64,000 nucleotides of DNA from a methane-oxidizing endosymbiont of Gigantopelta aegis (GCF_016097405.1 NZ_JAEHGD010000002.1:383876-447875), one strand, 5' to 3'; counted from the stretch's first letter, positions 28,200-38,241 are shown. Notes: generated from the letters alone by a model not told the origin. Numbers and translations: made by a program.

Positions 28200-28766
28200 T
28201 CAACTGTTATCTGCATGATTGTCAAACAAATAATAATCAACCTCACCGGCCGATTTTTGTCGTCGTTGATGCCAGTTCTCAGGGATGCCAGTTAGAGAAA
28301 GGCCTTTTTCGACTTCGACATAGATTTTTGCATCGGCAGCCAGCCAGCCTTTTTGTTGCAGCCATTGGCAGGTTTGAACAGCCAGGCCTTGCTTGAAAGG
28401 CGGGTCAAGAAAAACGACATCGTAGGGCTGTATTTCACTTGTTCCAAGAAAACGGAAAACATCCTGCTGCACAATACTGATTTGGCTGGCGTTCAAGCTG
28501 TTTTTATTACTATGGAGTTGGCGACAAACCTGGGCGTTGTTGTCAACCTGAAGAACCTGTTTAGCACCGCGCGAAGCTGCTTCTACGCCTAGCGCGCCGC
28601 TGCCGGCATAAAGATCCAGGCAACGACGACCGGCGATGTCATGTTGCAGCCAATTAAACACCGTTTCGCGCACCCGGGCCGGTGTCGGTCTAAGACCCGG
28701 GGCGTCCTGGAAGGGTAATTGGCGGCTACGCCATTGGCCGCCAATAATACGCAGTTTGTTGCGCAT
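28200..28766 (-). CDS. rsmD: 16S rRNA (guanine966-N2)-methyltransferase
   Basis: The 188-residue product has the RsmD pattern: RIIGGQWRSRQLPF, RPTPARVRETVFNWL, LDLYAGSGALGVEAASRGA for SAM binding and DPPF as the catalytic motif. It methylates G966 of 16S rRNA. Its ATG overlaps the stop of the upstream M16 protease gene. Confidence 0.96.
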   Translation of the reverse strand: MRNKLRIIGGQWRSRQLPFQDAPGLRPTPARVRETVFNWLQHDIAGRRCLDLYAGSGALGVEAASRGAKQVLQVDNNAQVCRQLHSNKNSLNASQISIVQQDVFRFLGTSEIQPYDVVFLDPPFKQGLAVQTCQWLQQKGWLAADAKIYVEVEKGLSLTGIPENWHQRRQKSAGEVDYYLFDNHADNS

Positions 28767-30061
28767 TATTGACCACCGACGGTAACGATTTGTAACAAGG
28801 CGGGATTGATCCGGCGTGAAAAGGCATCTTTTATTGCTTCTGTTGTCACCGCATTGACTCTGTCCTGAAAGGTCTCCAAGTAATTTAATGGTAATTGATA
28901 AAAGCCAATCATGGTGACGTACTGGCTTAATTTTCGATTGGTGTCAAAGCGCATGACAAAGCCGCCAGTGATATTTTTCTTGGCTGCGATCAATTCTTCT
29001 TCACTCGGGCCGTTGCGGATAAAGTCAGACAAGGTGTTTTTCATGACTTGTAAGGCCTTTTGCGTTTGGTCGTTACGGGTTTGCAGCCCCATGATGAAAG
29101 GCCCCTTACGTGCCATCGGCGAGAAATAACTGTAGGCACTATAGGCCAGACCGCGTTTTTCACGCACTTCTTTAAACAAGCGCGAGACGAGACCGCTACC
29201 GCCTAGAATATGATTGCCGACATACAGCGGAAAATAATCCGGGTCTTTACGGGCACTGCCGGGCAGGCCTGCCAAAATATGGGTTTGCGTAGAAGGAAAC
29301 GGGATATGTTGCATAGAGCCTATTTTAGGCATGGGAACATCAGGAATAGGTTCGAGTTTTTGTCCTGTTGGTAATGCGGCCGATAATGAGGAAGCCAGTT
29401 GCTGAGCCTGGCTACGATTTAAATCACCCACAATGACGATGATGGCATTATTAGCCAGATAATAGCGCTGATAGAAATCACGCAAATCCTGTGGTGTAAG
29501 TTGAGCGACAGTTTCACGGTATCCCAGAGACGGATAGGCATAAGGATGATCATGATACAGCGCTTTCATAAAAGCTAAGTTAGCCACTGCACCGGGTGAT
29601 TCTTCACGATGTTTTAAAGCGGCTAAGGTACGTTTTTGTTCGCGTTGAAAATCGACCGGATTGAAGGTCGGCTGGCTCAAGATGGTTTTTAAGGTGGTGA
29701 CCGCTTTATCGAACAATGGTTTTTCGGTTAGGCTGCGTAAGCTCAGGCTGGCCATTTCGACCGATGCACTACTGCCAAATTGAGCACCGACACTTTCAAA
29801 CCGTTTGGCAATATCATCGGCATTCCAACGACCTGCGCCGGTATCCAGCATGGCCGCGGTTAGCGCAGCCAGCCCATGTTTGTCGCCATCTCGGATGCTG
29901 CCAGCGTCAAAGCCGACGGTAATGTCCACCAATGGTAGATTTTGCGTATGAACATAGTAAACCCGGCTGCCGTGCTCGGTCTGCCAATGTTCAATTTTAG
30001 CGGCAGCCCAAAGTGAAGAGCTAAATGTCAGAAAAAAAATGAGCAAAACTTTAATGCGCAT
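28766..30061 (-). CDS. M16 family peptidase, non-catalytic subunit
   Basis: The 431-residue product has a signal peptide (MRIKVLLIFFLTFSSSLWAA) and an insulinase fold, but the HxxEH zinc site is absent: the matching segment reads HGLAALTAAML. It keeps the R/Y-type C-terminal motif (KEVREKRGLAYSAYSYF). The gene follows and overlaps by 11 bases the gene for an active M16 protein, so the two likely form a periplasmic heterodimer. Confidence 0.92.
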   Translation of the reverse strand: MRIKVLLIFFLTFSSSLWAAAKIEHWQTEHGSRVYYVHTQNLPLVDITVGFDAGSIRDGDKHGLAALTAAMLDTGAGRWNADDIAKRFESVGAQFGSSASVEMASLSLRSLTEKPLFDKAVTTLKTILSQPTFNPVDFQREQKRTLAALKHREESPGAVANLAFMKALYHDHPYAYPSLGYRETVAQLTPQDLRDFYQRYYLANNAIIVIVGDLNRSQAQQLASSLSAALPTGQKLEPIPDVPMPKIGSMQHIPFPSTQTHILAGLPGSARKDPDYFPLYVGNHILGGSGLVSRLFKEVREKRGLAYSAYSYFSPMARKGPFIMGLQTRNDQTQKALQVMKNTLSDFIRNGPSEEELIAAKKNITGGFVMRFDTNRKLSQYVTMIGFYQLPLNYLETFQDRVNAVTTEAIKDAFSRRINPALLQIVTVGGQ

Positions 30062-31412
30062 GATGGCCTCCTGCTACCTTGCGAGACGGAGTGGAATGTT
30101 TGATGGGTTGAGGATCTAGATAAGCGATACTTAAATGATCTTCAATAAGATATTTACGGGCAACCTGACGAATTTGTTCTGGCGTAATGTGCTGAATTTT
30201 TTTGACATATTCATCGGCTTTTTGCCAGTTTAGGCCAATGGTTTCCAACATGCCAAGCTGCATGGCCTGATAAAAATTGGAGTCTTTTTCATAAATGTTA
30301 TTGGCCAAAACCTGGGCTTTAACGCGCTGTAATTCCTCGTCGGAAACGAGCTCACGCTGAAGCTGATAAATTTGTTCTTTTAAGGCATATTCTAGGTCGA
30401 AGACGGTTTTACCAACAGACGGTGTAGCATCCAGCATGAATAAAGACGACATGCGTGCGTATAAATCGTAGCCCGCACCGGCAGATACCGCCAGTTGCTG
30501 CCCGCGAACCAGGCGACTGCTGAGGCGAGCGCTGTTGCCGCCATCTAAAATAGCCGCTAGCACTTCTAGCGCATAGGCTTCCCATTCCTGCTGAGCTGTT
30601 TTTAGTGAAGGTGTTTTATAACCGAGCATCACATAAGGCAGTTTAGCCGGCAGTTTGATGGTCATTTTGCGTGGCCCGAGTTGTTCCACTTCAGTTTGAG
30701 GTTTAACGGGTTTGATTTTGCTAGGCTTAAGCGGCGCAAAATGTTTCTCAGCCAACTTGAAAACAGCATCGGGGTCCACATCACCGACGACAACCAGGGT
30801 GGCATTGTTGGGCGCATACCACTTGTGATACCAGGCTTTCAAATCGTCGATGGTGTAATGAGCAATATCGGACGGCCAGCCAATAATAGGATTTTTATAC
30901 GGGCTGTTACTGAACGCCATGGCCATAAAATGTTCATGGGTTTTGGCTCGGGGTTTGTCATCGGTTCGCATGCGACGTTCTTCGGTGACGACTTCACGCT
31001 CCTTTTGTAATTCGGCATCCAACAAATTCAGGTGACGCATGCGGTCAGCTTCGAGTTCAAAACTGATAGCTAAGCGAGATTTTTCCAGGGTTTGAAAATA
31101 AGCGGTGTAATCGCGTCCGGTAAAGGCGTTTTCGCGGCCGCCATTTTCGGCAATGATACGCGAAAATTCACCGGCGGGATGTTTATGGGTGCCTTTGAAC
31201 ATCATGTGTTCCAGCATGTGAGAAATGTCGGTAATACCGCCGGGTTCATAGCTAGCGCCGACTTTATACCAGACTTGTGATACGGCAACCGGTGAGCGTC
31301 GGTCAGGCTTGACCAATATTTTTAAACCATTGTCCAATGTCTTTTCATAAACTTCAGGTTGTGCAGCCTGTACAAAAAACGGACATAACAAAAGTAACAA
31401 CAGTAATCTCAT
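30051..31412 (-). CDS. M16 family zinc peptidase, catalytic subunit
   Basis: The start is the ATG at 31410-31412, which follows AGGAGG by a short gap; an upstream TTG in frame is less likely. A signal peptide (MRLLLLLLLCPFFVQA) leads to a mature protein with the inverted zinc motif HMLEH and a downstream Glu within ELEADRM. It should degrade peptides in the periplasm together with its inactive partner. Confidence 0.93.
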   Translation of the reverse strand: MRLLLLLLLCPFFVQAAQPEVYEKTLDNGLKILVKPDRRSPVAVSQVWYKVGASYEPGGITDISHMLEHMMFKGTHKHPAGEFSRIIAENGGRENAFTGRDYTAYFQTLEKSRLAISFELEADRMRHLNLLDAELQKEREVVTEERRMRTDDKPRAKTHEHFMAMAFSNSPYKNPIIGWPSDIAHYTIDDLKAWYHKWYAPNNATLVVVGDVDPDAVFKLAEKHFAPLKPSKIKPVKPQTEVEQLGPRKMTIKLPAKLPYVMLGYKTPSLKTAQQEWEAYALEVLAAILDGGNSARLSSRLVRGQQLAVSAGAGYDLYARMSSLFMLDATPSVGKTVFDLEYALKEQIYQLQRELVSDEELQRVKAQVLANNIYEKDSNFYQAMQLGMLETIGLNWQKADEYVKKIQHITPEQIRQVARKYLIEDHLSIAYLDPQPIKHSTPSRKVAGGHHAH

Positions 31413-31512
31413 TTTCCCTCCTGGTTTCAAACTGACAGCGGTTCCGACTATTTCATTCAGTGTTAGTTCACTGTAATATACGCGATTAACGAGCAGATTT
31501 GTGAACCCATAA

Positions 31513-32403
31513 ATGCCACATCATAGCCTATATTCATCATTTAGAAATTATTTAGCACTGTGCAAACCGCGAGTGGTCACGTTAATCGTTTTTACCGCCA
31601 TTGTTGGCATGTTGTTAGCCGTTCCGGGTGTGCCGCCGCTAGATAAGTTTTTCTGGGGAACCCTCGGTATCGGATTGGCTGCCGCCTCGGCAGCGGCGAT
31701 TAACCATTATATCGATCAGACCGCCGATTCCAATATGCGGCGGACGCAGAACAGACCATTGCCTATGGGCGATTTAAGCTCTATCAATGTTTTGACATTT
31801 GCCGGAATTCTGGGTTTGGTCGCGATGTTGATCCTATATTTTTTAGTGAACCCTTTGACGGCAGGCCTGACTTTTTTGTCATTGATAGGTTACGCCGTCA
31901 TTTATACGGTTTATTTAAAACATATGACGCCGCAAAATATTGTGATTGGTGGTGCCGCCGGTGCGGCACCACCGTTATTAGGTTGGTGTGCAGTAACAGG
32001 CGAGTTACATCCGCATGCGATGTTGCTGTTTTTAATTATTTTTGTCTGGACACCACCCCATTTCTGGGCGCTGGCGATTGCTAGGCGTGATGAATACGCT
32101 AAGGTTGAAATTCCTATGTTACCTGTAACACACGGTGTCAAATTCACTCGTTTGCAAATTTTGCTGTACACGATTTTATTATTGATCGTCACCTTGTTGC
32201 CGTATTTAACCGGTATGAGCGGGGTGATTTATTTAGCCGCCGCTATTCCACTCGGACTGTATTTCATCTATATGGCCATTAGAATGTTGCAACATAAGGA
32301 CAATCACAGTGCAATGAAAACATTTTGGTATTCCTTGTGGTATTTAACGGGTATTTTTGCCGCTTTATTGGTTGATCACTATTTTATGTATCGATTCACA
32401 TGA
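31513..32403 (+). CDS. cyoE: Protoheme IX farnesyltransferase (heme O synthase)
   Basis: The 296-residue UbiA-family membrane protein has the Asp-rich prenyl-diphosphate site NHYIDQTADSNMRRTQNRP and the FVWTPPHFWALA segment typical of CyoE/CtaB. It makes heme O for terminal oxidases. No oxidase genes are adjacent. Its stop overlaps the ybiB start. Confidence 0.95.
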   Translation: MPHHSLYSSFRNYLALCKPRVVTLIVFTAIVGMLLAVPGVPPLDKFFWGTLGIGLAAASAAAINHYIDQTADSNMRRTQNRPLPMGDLSSINVLTFAGILGLVAMLILYFLVNPLTAGLTFLSLIGYAVIYTVYLKHMTPQNIVIGGAAGAAPPLLGWCAVTGELHPHAMLLFLIIFVWTPPHFWALAIARRDEYAKVEIPMLPVTHGVKFTRLQILLYTILLLIVTLLPYLTGMSGVIYLAAAIPLGLYFIYMAIRMLQHKDNHSAMKTFWYSLWYLTGIFAALLVDHYFMYRFT

Positions 32404-33389
32404 ACGAACATCCATTTGCTGAATTTATCAAAATCCTGGGCAAAGGTAAAAAAGGCTCGCGCCCATTGACTCAGGATGAAGCCTATCGCGCCATGAAAAT
32501 GATTATGGCGGATGAAGTCGAACCGATTCAGCTCGGCGCATTTTTAATGCTGATGCGAGTTAAGGAAGAAACGCCCGAAGAGCTAGCTGGCTTTGTTCAA
32601 GCCGCACGGGAAAGTTTTCAAGCTGGCAAGCAAGGACTCGATATTGACCTAGATTGGTCGTCTTATGCCGGGAAGCGGCGTCATTTGCCTTGGTTCATTC
32701 TGGCTACGTTGTTATTGGCGGAAAGTGGTGTTCGGATTCTGATGCACGGTGCTGAAGGCCATAGCGAAAACAGGGTTTATACTCAGGATGTGCTGGCTTT
32801 GCTAGGGGTTGCGTCTGCCGGCTCAATTGAAGAGGCAGGGCAACAGCTACAACAACATGGATTCAGTTACTTGCCACTGCGTGTTTTTTGTCCGAAGTTA
32901 TATGACATGGTTCAGCTACGGCCCTTAATGGGCTTGCGTTCGCCCGTGCATACGCTGGTCAGGTTGTTGAATCCGTTTAATGCCGAATACACGATTCAGG
33001 GCATTTTTCATCCCAGTTATCGACAAGTGCATCAAAAAGCCGCGCTTTTGCTGCGTTATCCGCATATGGCGGTCTTAAAGGGTGAAGGCGGCGAAACCGA
33101 GCGCAACCCTGATGTCGATTGCCTGGTGCAAAGTGTGCATCATCAGGTGTTGAGTGAGGAAATATGGCCGGCACTGTTTAAAAGACGTCATATCCGGCCT
33201 GATGAATTAAGACCTGAGCAGTTAAAGCAACTGTGGCAGGGGGATTATAACGATGAATTTGCTGAAGCGACGATTGTTGGCACAACGGCGGTGGTTCTGA
33301 AGTTTTTGGGAAAAGCGGACACGCAAGAGCAGGCTCACACGATGGCTCAAGGTTTATGGCAGAATCGGAATCGGGCACGATTTAAGTGA
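32400..33389 (+). CDS. ybiB: Glycosyl transferase family 3 protein YbiB (TrpD2-like)
   Basis: The 329-residue product resembles anthranilate phosphoribosyltransferase (FAEFIKILGKGKKGSRPLTQ, MHGAEGH, LRPLMGLRSPVHTLVRLLNP). It matches the YbiB/TrpD2 group, which binds nucleic acid rather than making tryptophan. It overlaps cyoE by 4 bases and converges with the PilZ gene, overlapping its end by 8 bases. Confidence 0.9.
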   Translation: MNEHPFAEFIKILGKGKKGSRPLTQDEAYRAMKMIMADEVEPIQLGAFLMLMRVKEETPEELAGFVQAARESFQAGKQGLDIDLDWSSYAGKRRHLPWFILATLLLAESGVRILMHGAEGHSENRVYTQDVLALLGVASAGSIEEAGQQLQQHGFSYLPLRVFCPKLYDMVQLRPLMGLRSPVHTLVRLLNPFNAEYTIQGIFHPSYRQVHQKAALLLRYPHMAVLKGEGGETERNPDVDCLVQSVHHQVLSEEIWPALFKRRHIRPDELRPEQLKQLWQGDYNDEFAEATIVGTTAVVLKFLGKADTQEQAHTMAQGLWQNRNRARFK

Positions 33390-33987
33390 AAAAGCGAGGT
33401 ATTCCTTCAACATCTTTTTGCAGATAAAGATATTCCAGTCCCATCAGGGTGGTGTAGTTTTCGGTGGTTGACCAAATCACCTTGATTTGACCGGACAGGT
33501 CTAAGCGACTGAATTCATAGGTGGTAATAGTTCCGGGGTGAATGTCTAATTCATCGCCGATACGGATCATCAGGCCTTCGACAGAGACATTTTCAGTGGT
33601 AAAAACATAGGTCTCGCCATGAAACATAATTTTCCCCGGCGCGGTTAGGTTTTTACGATAGGCCTTGCGCTGATACAACAAATGATCGACTTCATAATTG
33701 ATATGACAAAACTCCAGGCCGATTTGAATGCTGTTGTTTTTGTTTTCCATGCGGACAATTTCGGCTTCGCCTGCAATACGAAGCTGGGGTAGATAAATAT
33801 CGATAACGGGTGATATTCTTGCCGCTTCGAAAATATCCTTGGCTTCCCCGATCACGTCATTATCTAATAATTCAACCAGAACACCTGTAATCGACAGGTT
33901 GATGACACGAATTCCGATTTCTGCACCACTGATATAAACCAAGCCTTCCGTTGCTAGGTTTTTGCGATAAGCCCGATCATCAATCAT
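33382..33987 (-). CDS. Tandem PilZ-domain protein
   Basis: The 201-residue product has two PilZ-like halves. The first has DDRAYRKN and VINLSITG; the second has RKAYRKN and ENVSVEG. These fit the RxxxR and (D/N)xSxxG c-di-GMP-binding motifs, best kept in the second half. It is likely a c-di-GMP receptor, possibly for pilus or surface behaviour. The gene is alone on the minus strand. Confidence 0.85.
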   Translation of the reverse strand: MIDDRAYRKNLATEGLVYISGAEIGIRVINLSITGVLVELLDNDVIGEAKDIFEAARISPVIDIYLPQLRIAGEAEIVRMENKNNSIQIGLEFCHINYEVDHLLYQRKAYRKNLTAPGKIMFHGETYVFTTENVSVEGLMIRIGDELDIHPGTITTYEFSRLDLSGQIKVIWSTTENYTTLMGLEYLYLQKDVEGIPRFFT

Positions 33988-34201
33988 TGTATTGCATCCC
34001 GATAAAACCCAAGTTTTAAGTCAGCTTTAAGAATAGAACATTGTGTTAATTTTTTTTGGAAAAACTGAAAATTTATAGGGATTGGCGTATAGATATCCAA
34101 TTGCTATCAAGAGATTAAAGCCCGCATAAGAGCGGTAATTGTTCCTCCATATTGGCGCTTCCCTGGTGAAAGGTATACACTCAAACTGATTAACACTTTT
34201 T

Positions 34202-34355
34202 GTAACTGCTCACCCGGTTGTGTTTTAGCCGGAGTAGGCCATTGATTTATCAGGACACGTGAATACATCCATGTAGTTCTGCATAACATCCCTGTTATGC
34301 AAGCCTGATAAATCAACAACCTACATCTGCTTTTCAGAGGGGGGTGAGTAGATAC
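34202..34355. repeat. MITE-like element copy 3 (subfamily B), flanked by 8-bp duplication
   Basis: The element begins GTAACTGCTCACCC and ends GTGAGTAGATAC. It is flanked exactly by CACTTTTT at 34194-34201 and 34356-34363. It is nearly identical to the copy at 22 kb. The remaining ~360 bases of this 520-base gene-free stretch show no other recognisable feature. Confidence 0.9.
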
Positions 34356-34507
34356 CACTTTTTTACAGTTTGCAAAATTTAAAGACTGTTTTGAAATGTA
34401 CTGCCCAGTATGCATTGAAAGTCATGATAAATCGAAGAGGTTATGTTATTGAAGTATCATCGATTTTGATTTGTGGCAGGCTGAATTTTTGACACCAATT
34501 GGCAACA

Positions 34508-37500
34508 ATGACTAATTCTGAAAACAACATATCTAATATAACGCTCGGTCTTCCGGGGTTTAGCTATTCTGATTTATATCAGCCTGAGAAACTGGAATTG
34601 CTTCTTAAGGTTTTTGATGATAGCGTCAAGCGACATGACAGTGCGCTTTTTTCCCGTTATCTGGATTACAGGGAAACCCAGGGTAAACATTTAAAGCCAG
34701 AAGAAATTTCTGACATTCTGGTTGAAATGGGCCCGTATGTTGGGCAGTTTGTCGCTAAATTATTCAATGTCGAGCAAGCGCATCAAAACCAGGCTGATAT
34801 TATTCGACATGACATTGAAACAGTATTTTTTTTCCGGCAACAGGTGGTCAGTAAACTGGCAAAAAAATTCAGAAAAGAGAATATTGCCGACTGGAAGATT
34901 GAAAACATTAAGAAAGCCGTTGTTTTGATGACTGAATCGCTGGTTTCAAACCAATCGGATCAAGAACTGGCAATCAGCGAAATGGGCGCGGATTTGTTCC
35001 GCTTCTCACAACATTTTAGTCGTGCAAACGAAGACTCGTTTTCTGAAAATTCCATCGCAAAAAAAGTGGCACCCTTACGTGATGCCTTGGCTGGCCATGA
35101 TAAAGCTAGCCAGTTTTTTGCTGATGCTTTGGGCGGCGAAGATAGCGATCTTGTCAATACCTTGCTCGATTATTTAGAACGGTGGCTCTATATTGCCAAT
35201 ACCGATATCGAGTTACAGGTATTAACGAAAAATTGGACGCTATTCAAAGTACCCGAAAAAACTGATTTCACACAGTTGGTCGAGACAGAAGAAGAGCAGC
35301 GTGATGGCTTTGTTGCATTAGTCGGTCCTAAGGCACATCGGAGAAGACGAGATGGTTTTGCATTGACGGATAAGCGATTTAATCAGCGGGAAGTGCTCTA
35401 TGAGGTTGACCACTGTATTTATTGTCATGATCGAGATACCGATTCTTGTTCAAAGGGCATGAAAAATAAAAAAAACGGCACATTCAAAATCAATCCACTG
35501 AATGTTCCCGTTATTGGCTGTCCTTTAGAGGAAAAAATTTCTGAAATGCATCTTGTCAAAAGGCGGGGGGATAATATTGGCGCATTAGCGATTATCATGA
35601 TTGACAATCCAATGTGTCCCGGAACAGGCCACCGCATATGTAATGACTGCATGAGGGGGTGTATTTATCAAAAGACCGAACCTGTCAACATTCCGCAAAT
35701 CGAAACGAATGTCTTGACCGATGTTTTATTTATGCCCTATGGCTTTGAAATTTACAGTTTTTTAACGCGCTGGAATCCATTGAATATAAGGCGGCCTTAT
35801 GCGTTGCCTTACAATGGTAAAAACATATTGGTTGCCGGGCTTGGGCCTGCAGGGTATACCCTGGCTCATTATCTTGTCAATGAAGGCTTTGGGGTCGTGG
35901 GGATCGATGGTTTGAAAATTGAGCCTTTACCTGAAGATCTGGTGGGTTCTGATACCAATCCTCCTGTTCCTGTCCGAGATTTTAATGATTTATATGAAGA
36001 CCTTGATAAACGTATTCTTGCCGGTTTTGGGGGAGTTGCTGAATACGGTATTACCGTGCGATGGGATAAAAATTTTTTAAAAGTCATTTATCTGACCCTG
36101 GCTCGGCGTAATACTTTCAAAGCGTATGGGGGGATTCGTTTTGGAGGCACAGTCACCATTGAAGATGCCTGGGAAATGGGCTTTGATCATATTGCCATGG
36201 CTGTAGGTGCGGGTAAACCCACCATTATTGGGCTGAAAAACAACCTGGTTCGGGGTATTCGTAAAGCTTCGGATTTTTTAATGGGTTTACAATTAACGGG
36301 GGCTGCAAAAACGGCTTCAATGGCAAATTTGCAAGTTCGTTTGCCCGCTGGCGTCATTGGTGGTGGTTTGACAGCGACGGATACGGCAACAGAATTGCTG
36401 GCGTATTATCCAGTCCAGGTTGAAAAAATTTTGAAACGATATGAAATCCTTGCAGAAAAATATGGCGAAGAGGCTGTGTTGGCTCGATTTGATGAAGAGG
36501 AAAAGAAAATTCTGGAAGAATTTCTGGGACATGGCCAAGCGATTCGTGCTGAACGAGAACGCGCTAAAAGGGCAGGAGAAGCGCCTGATTTCCAATCATT
36601 GATAGATAAATGGGGCGGCGTTACATTGTTTTATCGCAAGGGCATGAAAAATGCGCCAGCCTATATCCAAAATCATGAAGAAATTGAAAAGGCTCTGGAA
36701 GAAGGTATCGCCTGGGCTGAAGGCATGAATCCGAAACAGGCACTGGTCGATGAATACCAGCATTTGAAAGCAGTCCGGTTTGAAAAAATGCACCACGAAG
36801 ATGGCCAATGGGTGGGGGGGGAACAAATAGATGTACCGTTACGTAGTCTATATGTGGCAGCCGGTACTTCACCCAATACCATTTACCAAAATGAACATCC
36901 CGGTGTTTTTGAAATGGATGGTAATTTTTTTCAGCGGTATCAGCCTGAAGCTGACGCGAATAGCCGACGATTAACGCCGATGGATGACACCTGGTTGCCG
37001 AAAGTTGGTAACCCTGCGCCATTTACTTCGTACCATAAAAATGGACGTTATATTACTTATTATGGCGACAGTCATCCGGTTTATGCCGGCAATGTTGTTA
37101 AGGCTATGGCCAGTGCCAAAGATGGCTATCCCTATGTGGTTGAATTATTTGCAGATGAAATCCAGCAGCTTGATTCGGCAAACCAAGCTAAACGTGATAC
37201 GGAACTGAAGAAATTTCAGGAAAAACTGGATAACGCTTTTCTGGCCAGCATAAAAGAGGTTAAACGTCTGACGCCGACCATCGTTGAAGTTATCGTTAAA
37301 GCGCCAATGCAAGCTAAACATTTTGAGCCGGGACAGTTTTACCGATTGCAAAACTATGAAACCTATGCGCCAATCGTCAGCAATACCGTGCTTGCCAGTG
37401 AAGGTATTGCCTTGACCGGTGCCTGGGTGGATAAAGAGCAAGGGCTGATCTCATTGATTGCATTGGAAATGGGCAGCTCAACCAAGCTCTGTCGGTTCTG

Positions 37501-38227
37501 GAAAGCGGGTGACCCGGTTGTTCTCATGGGGGTCACCGGTACGCCTACGGAAATTCCAAACAATAAAACCGTTATGCTGGTGGGCGGCGGCTTGGGGAAT
37601 GCCGTACTGTTTTCCATTGGCAAGGCCATGCGGGCTGCCGGAAATCGAGTCGTTTATTTTGCAGGCTATAAACATGACTATGATGTTTTTAAAGTAGAAG
37701 ACATTGAGGCGGCTGCAGATGTGATTATCTGGTCTGTTGACCCGGGCGAAGGTGTCAAACCGTTACCCACAACTCGGCCACAAGATTTGAGTTGCATCGG
37801 GAATATTCTGGAAAGCATAGAACGTTATGCCAAAGGTGAGCTGGGCGAAATCAATATTCCGTTGAATGAAGTCAATGAAATTATAGTGATTGGTTCCGAT
37901 AGAATGATGGCGGCGGTCAAAGAAGCCCGTTATGGCCGTTTGAAGCCTTATTTACAGGAACACAAGGCTATTGGCTCCATCAATTCGCCCATGCAATGTA
38001 TGATGAAAGGTATCTGTGCTCAATGTTTGTGTAAGCATATCGATAAGGAAACAGGTACTGAATTCTTTGTCTATTCCTGTTTTAATCAAGATCAGAATTT
38101 GGATGAAGTCGATTTTCCACATTTAAATGCCCGTTTGCGGCAGAATACCGTACAGGAAAAACTATCGAGCTTATGGTTGGATTATTTGATGGATGAAAAT
38201 GAAGAGGCTATAGGTCCAGCCGTTTGA
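34508..38227 (+). CDS. Single-chain Nfn-like flavin/Fe-S oxidoreductase (GltD-like + PyrK-like)
   Basis: With the ATG at 34508 the product has 1239 residues. A helical N-terminal region (1-300) has no match I recognise. A GltD/NfnB-like module follows. Its cysteines are C303, C306, C314, C338, C370, C378, C381 and C385, with GCPLEEKISEM and NPMCPGTG as in the GltD Fe-S domain. A FAD site GLGPAG comes at 444-449 and a second dinucleotide site (GVIGGGLTATDTATE) near 617. The last ~320 residues resemble PyrK/NfnA: a flavin domain (FEPGQFYRLQ), a nucleotide site (MLVGGGLGNAV) and a [2Fe-2S] site C1164-x4-C1169-x2-C1172-x18-C1191. It may pass electrons between NADH, NADPH and ferredoxin. Function is inferred. 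Confidence 0.8.
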   Translation: MTNSENNISNITLGLPGFSYSDLYQPEKLELLLKVFDDSVKRHDSALFSRYLDYRETQGKHLKPEEISDILVEMGPYVGQFVAKLFNVEQAHQNQADIIRHDIETVFFFRQQVVSKLAKKFRKENIADWKIENIKKAVVLMTESLVSNQSDQELAISEMGADLFRFSQHFSRANEDSFSENSIAKKVAPLRDALAGHDKASQFFADALGGEDSDLVNTLLDYLERWLYIANTDIELQVLTKNWTLFKVPEKTDFTQLVETEEEQRDGFVALVGPKAHRRRRDGFALTDKRFNQREVLYEVDHCIYCHDRDTDSCSKGMKNKKNGTFKINPLNVPVIGCPLEEKISEMHLVKRRGDNIGALAIIMIDNPMCPGTGHRICNDCMRGCIYQKTEPVNIPQIETNVLTDVLFMPYGFEIYSFLTRWNPLNIRRPYALPYNGKNILVAGLGPAGYTLAHYLVNEGFGVVGIDGLKIEPLPEDLVGSDTNPPVPVRDFNDLYEDLDKRILAGFGGVAEYGITVRWDKNFLKVIYLTLARRNTFKAYGGIRFGGTVTIEDAWEMGFDHIAMAVGAGKPTIIGLKNNLVRGIRKASDFLMGLQLTGAAKTASMANLQVRLPAGVIGGGLTATDTATELLAYYPVQVEKILKRYEILAEKYGEEAVLARFDEEEKKILEEFLGHGQAIRAERERAKRAGEAPDFQSLIDKWGGVTLFYRKGMKNAPAYIQNHEEIEKALEEGIAWAEGMNPKQALVDEYQHLKAVRFEKMHHEDGQWVGGEQIDVPLRSLYVAAGTSPNTIYQNEHPGVFEMDGNFFQRYQPEADANSRRLTPMDDTWLPKVGNPAPFTSYHKNGRYITYYGDSHPVYAGNVVKAMASAKDGYPYVVELFADEIQQLDSANQAKRDTELKKFQEKLDNAFLASIKEVKRLTPTIVEVIVKAPMQAKHFEPGQFYRLQNYETYAPIVSNTVLASEGIALTGAWVDKEQGLISLIALEMGSSTKLCRFWKAGDPVVLMGVTGTPTEIPNNKTVMLVGGGLGNAVLFSIGKAMRAAGNRVVYFAGYKHDYDVFKVEDIEAAADVIIWSVDPGEGVKPLPTTRPQDLSCIGNILESIERYAKGELGEINIPLNEVNEIIVIGSDRMMAAVKEARYGRLKPYLQEHKAIGSINSPMQCMMKGICAQCLCKHIDKETGTEFFVYSCFNQDQNLDEVDFPHLNARLRQNTVQEKLSSLWLDYLMDENEEAIGPAV

Positions 38228-38241
38228 ATTTAAACGGTCTC

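Noticed and set aside
34107-34415. Minus-strand open frame of 102 codons across the repeat at 34.2 kb
   Set aside because: It runs through the non-coding repeat element, and part of its translation (STQPPLKSRCRLLIYQACI) is also produced by the copy at 22 kb, so it is a shadow of the repeat.
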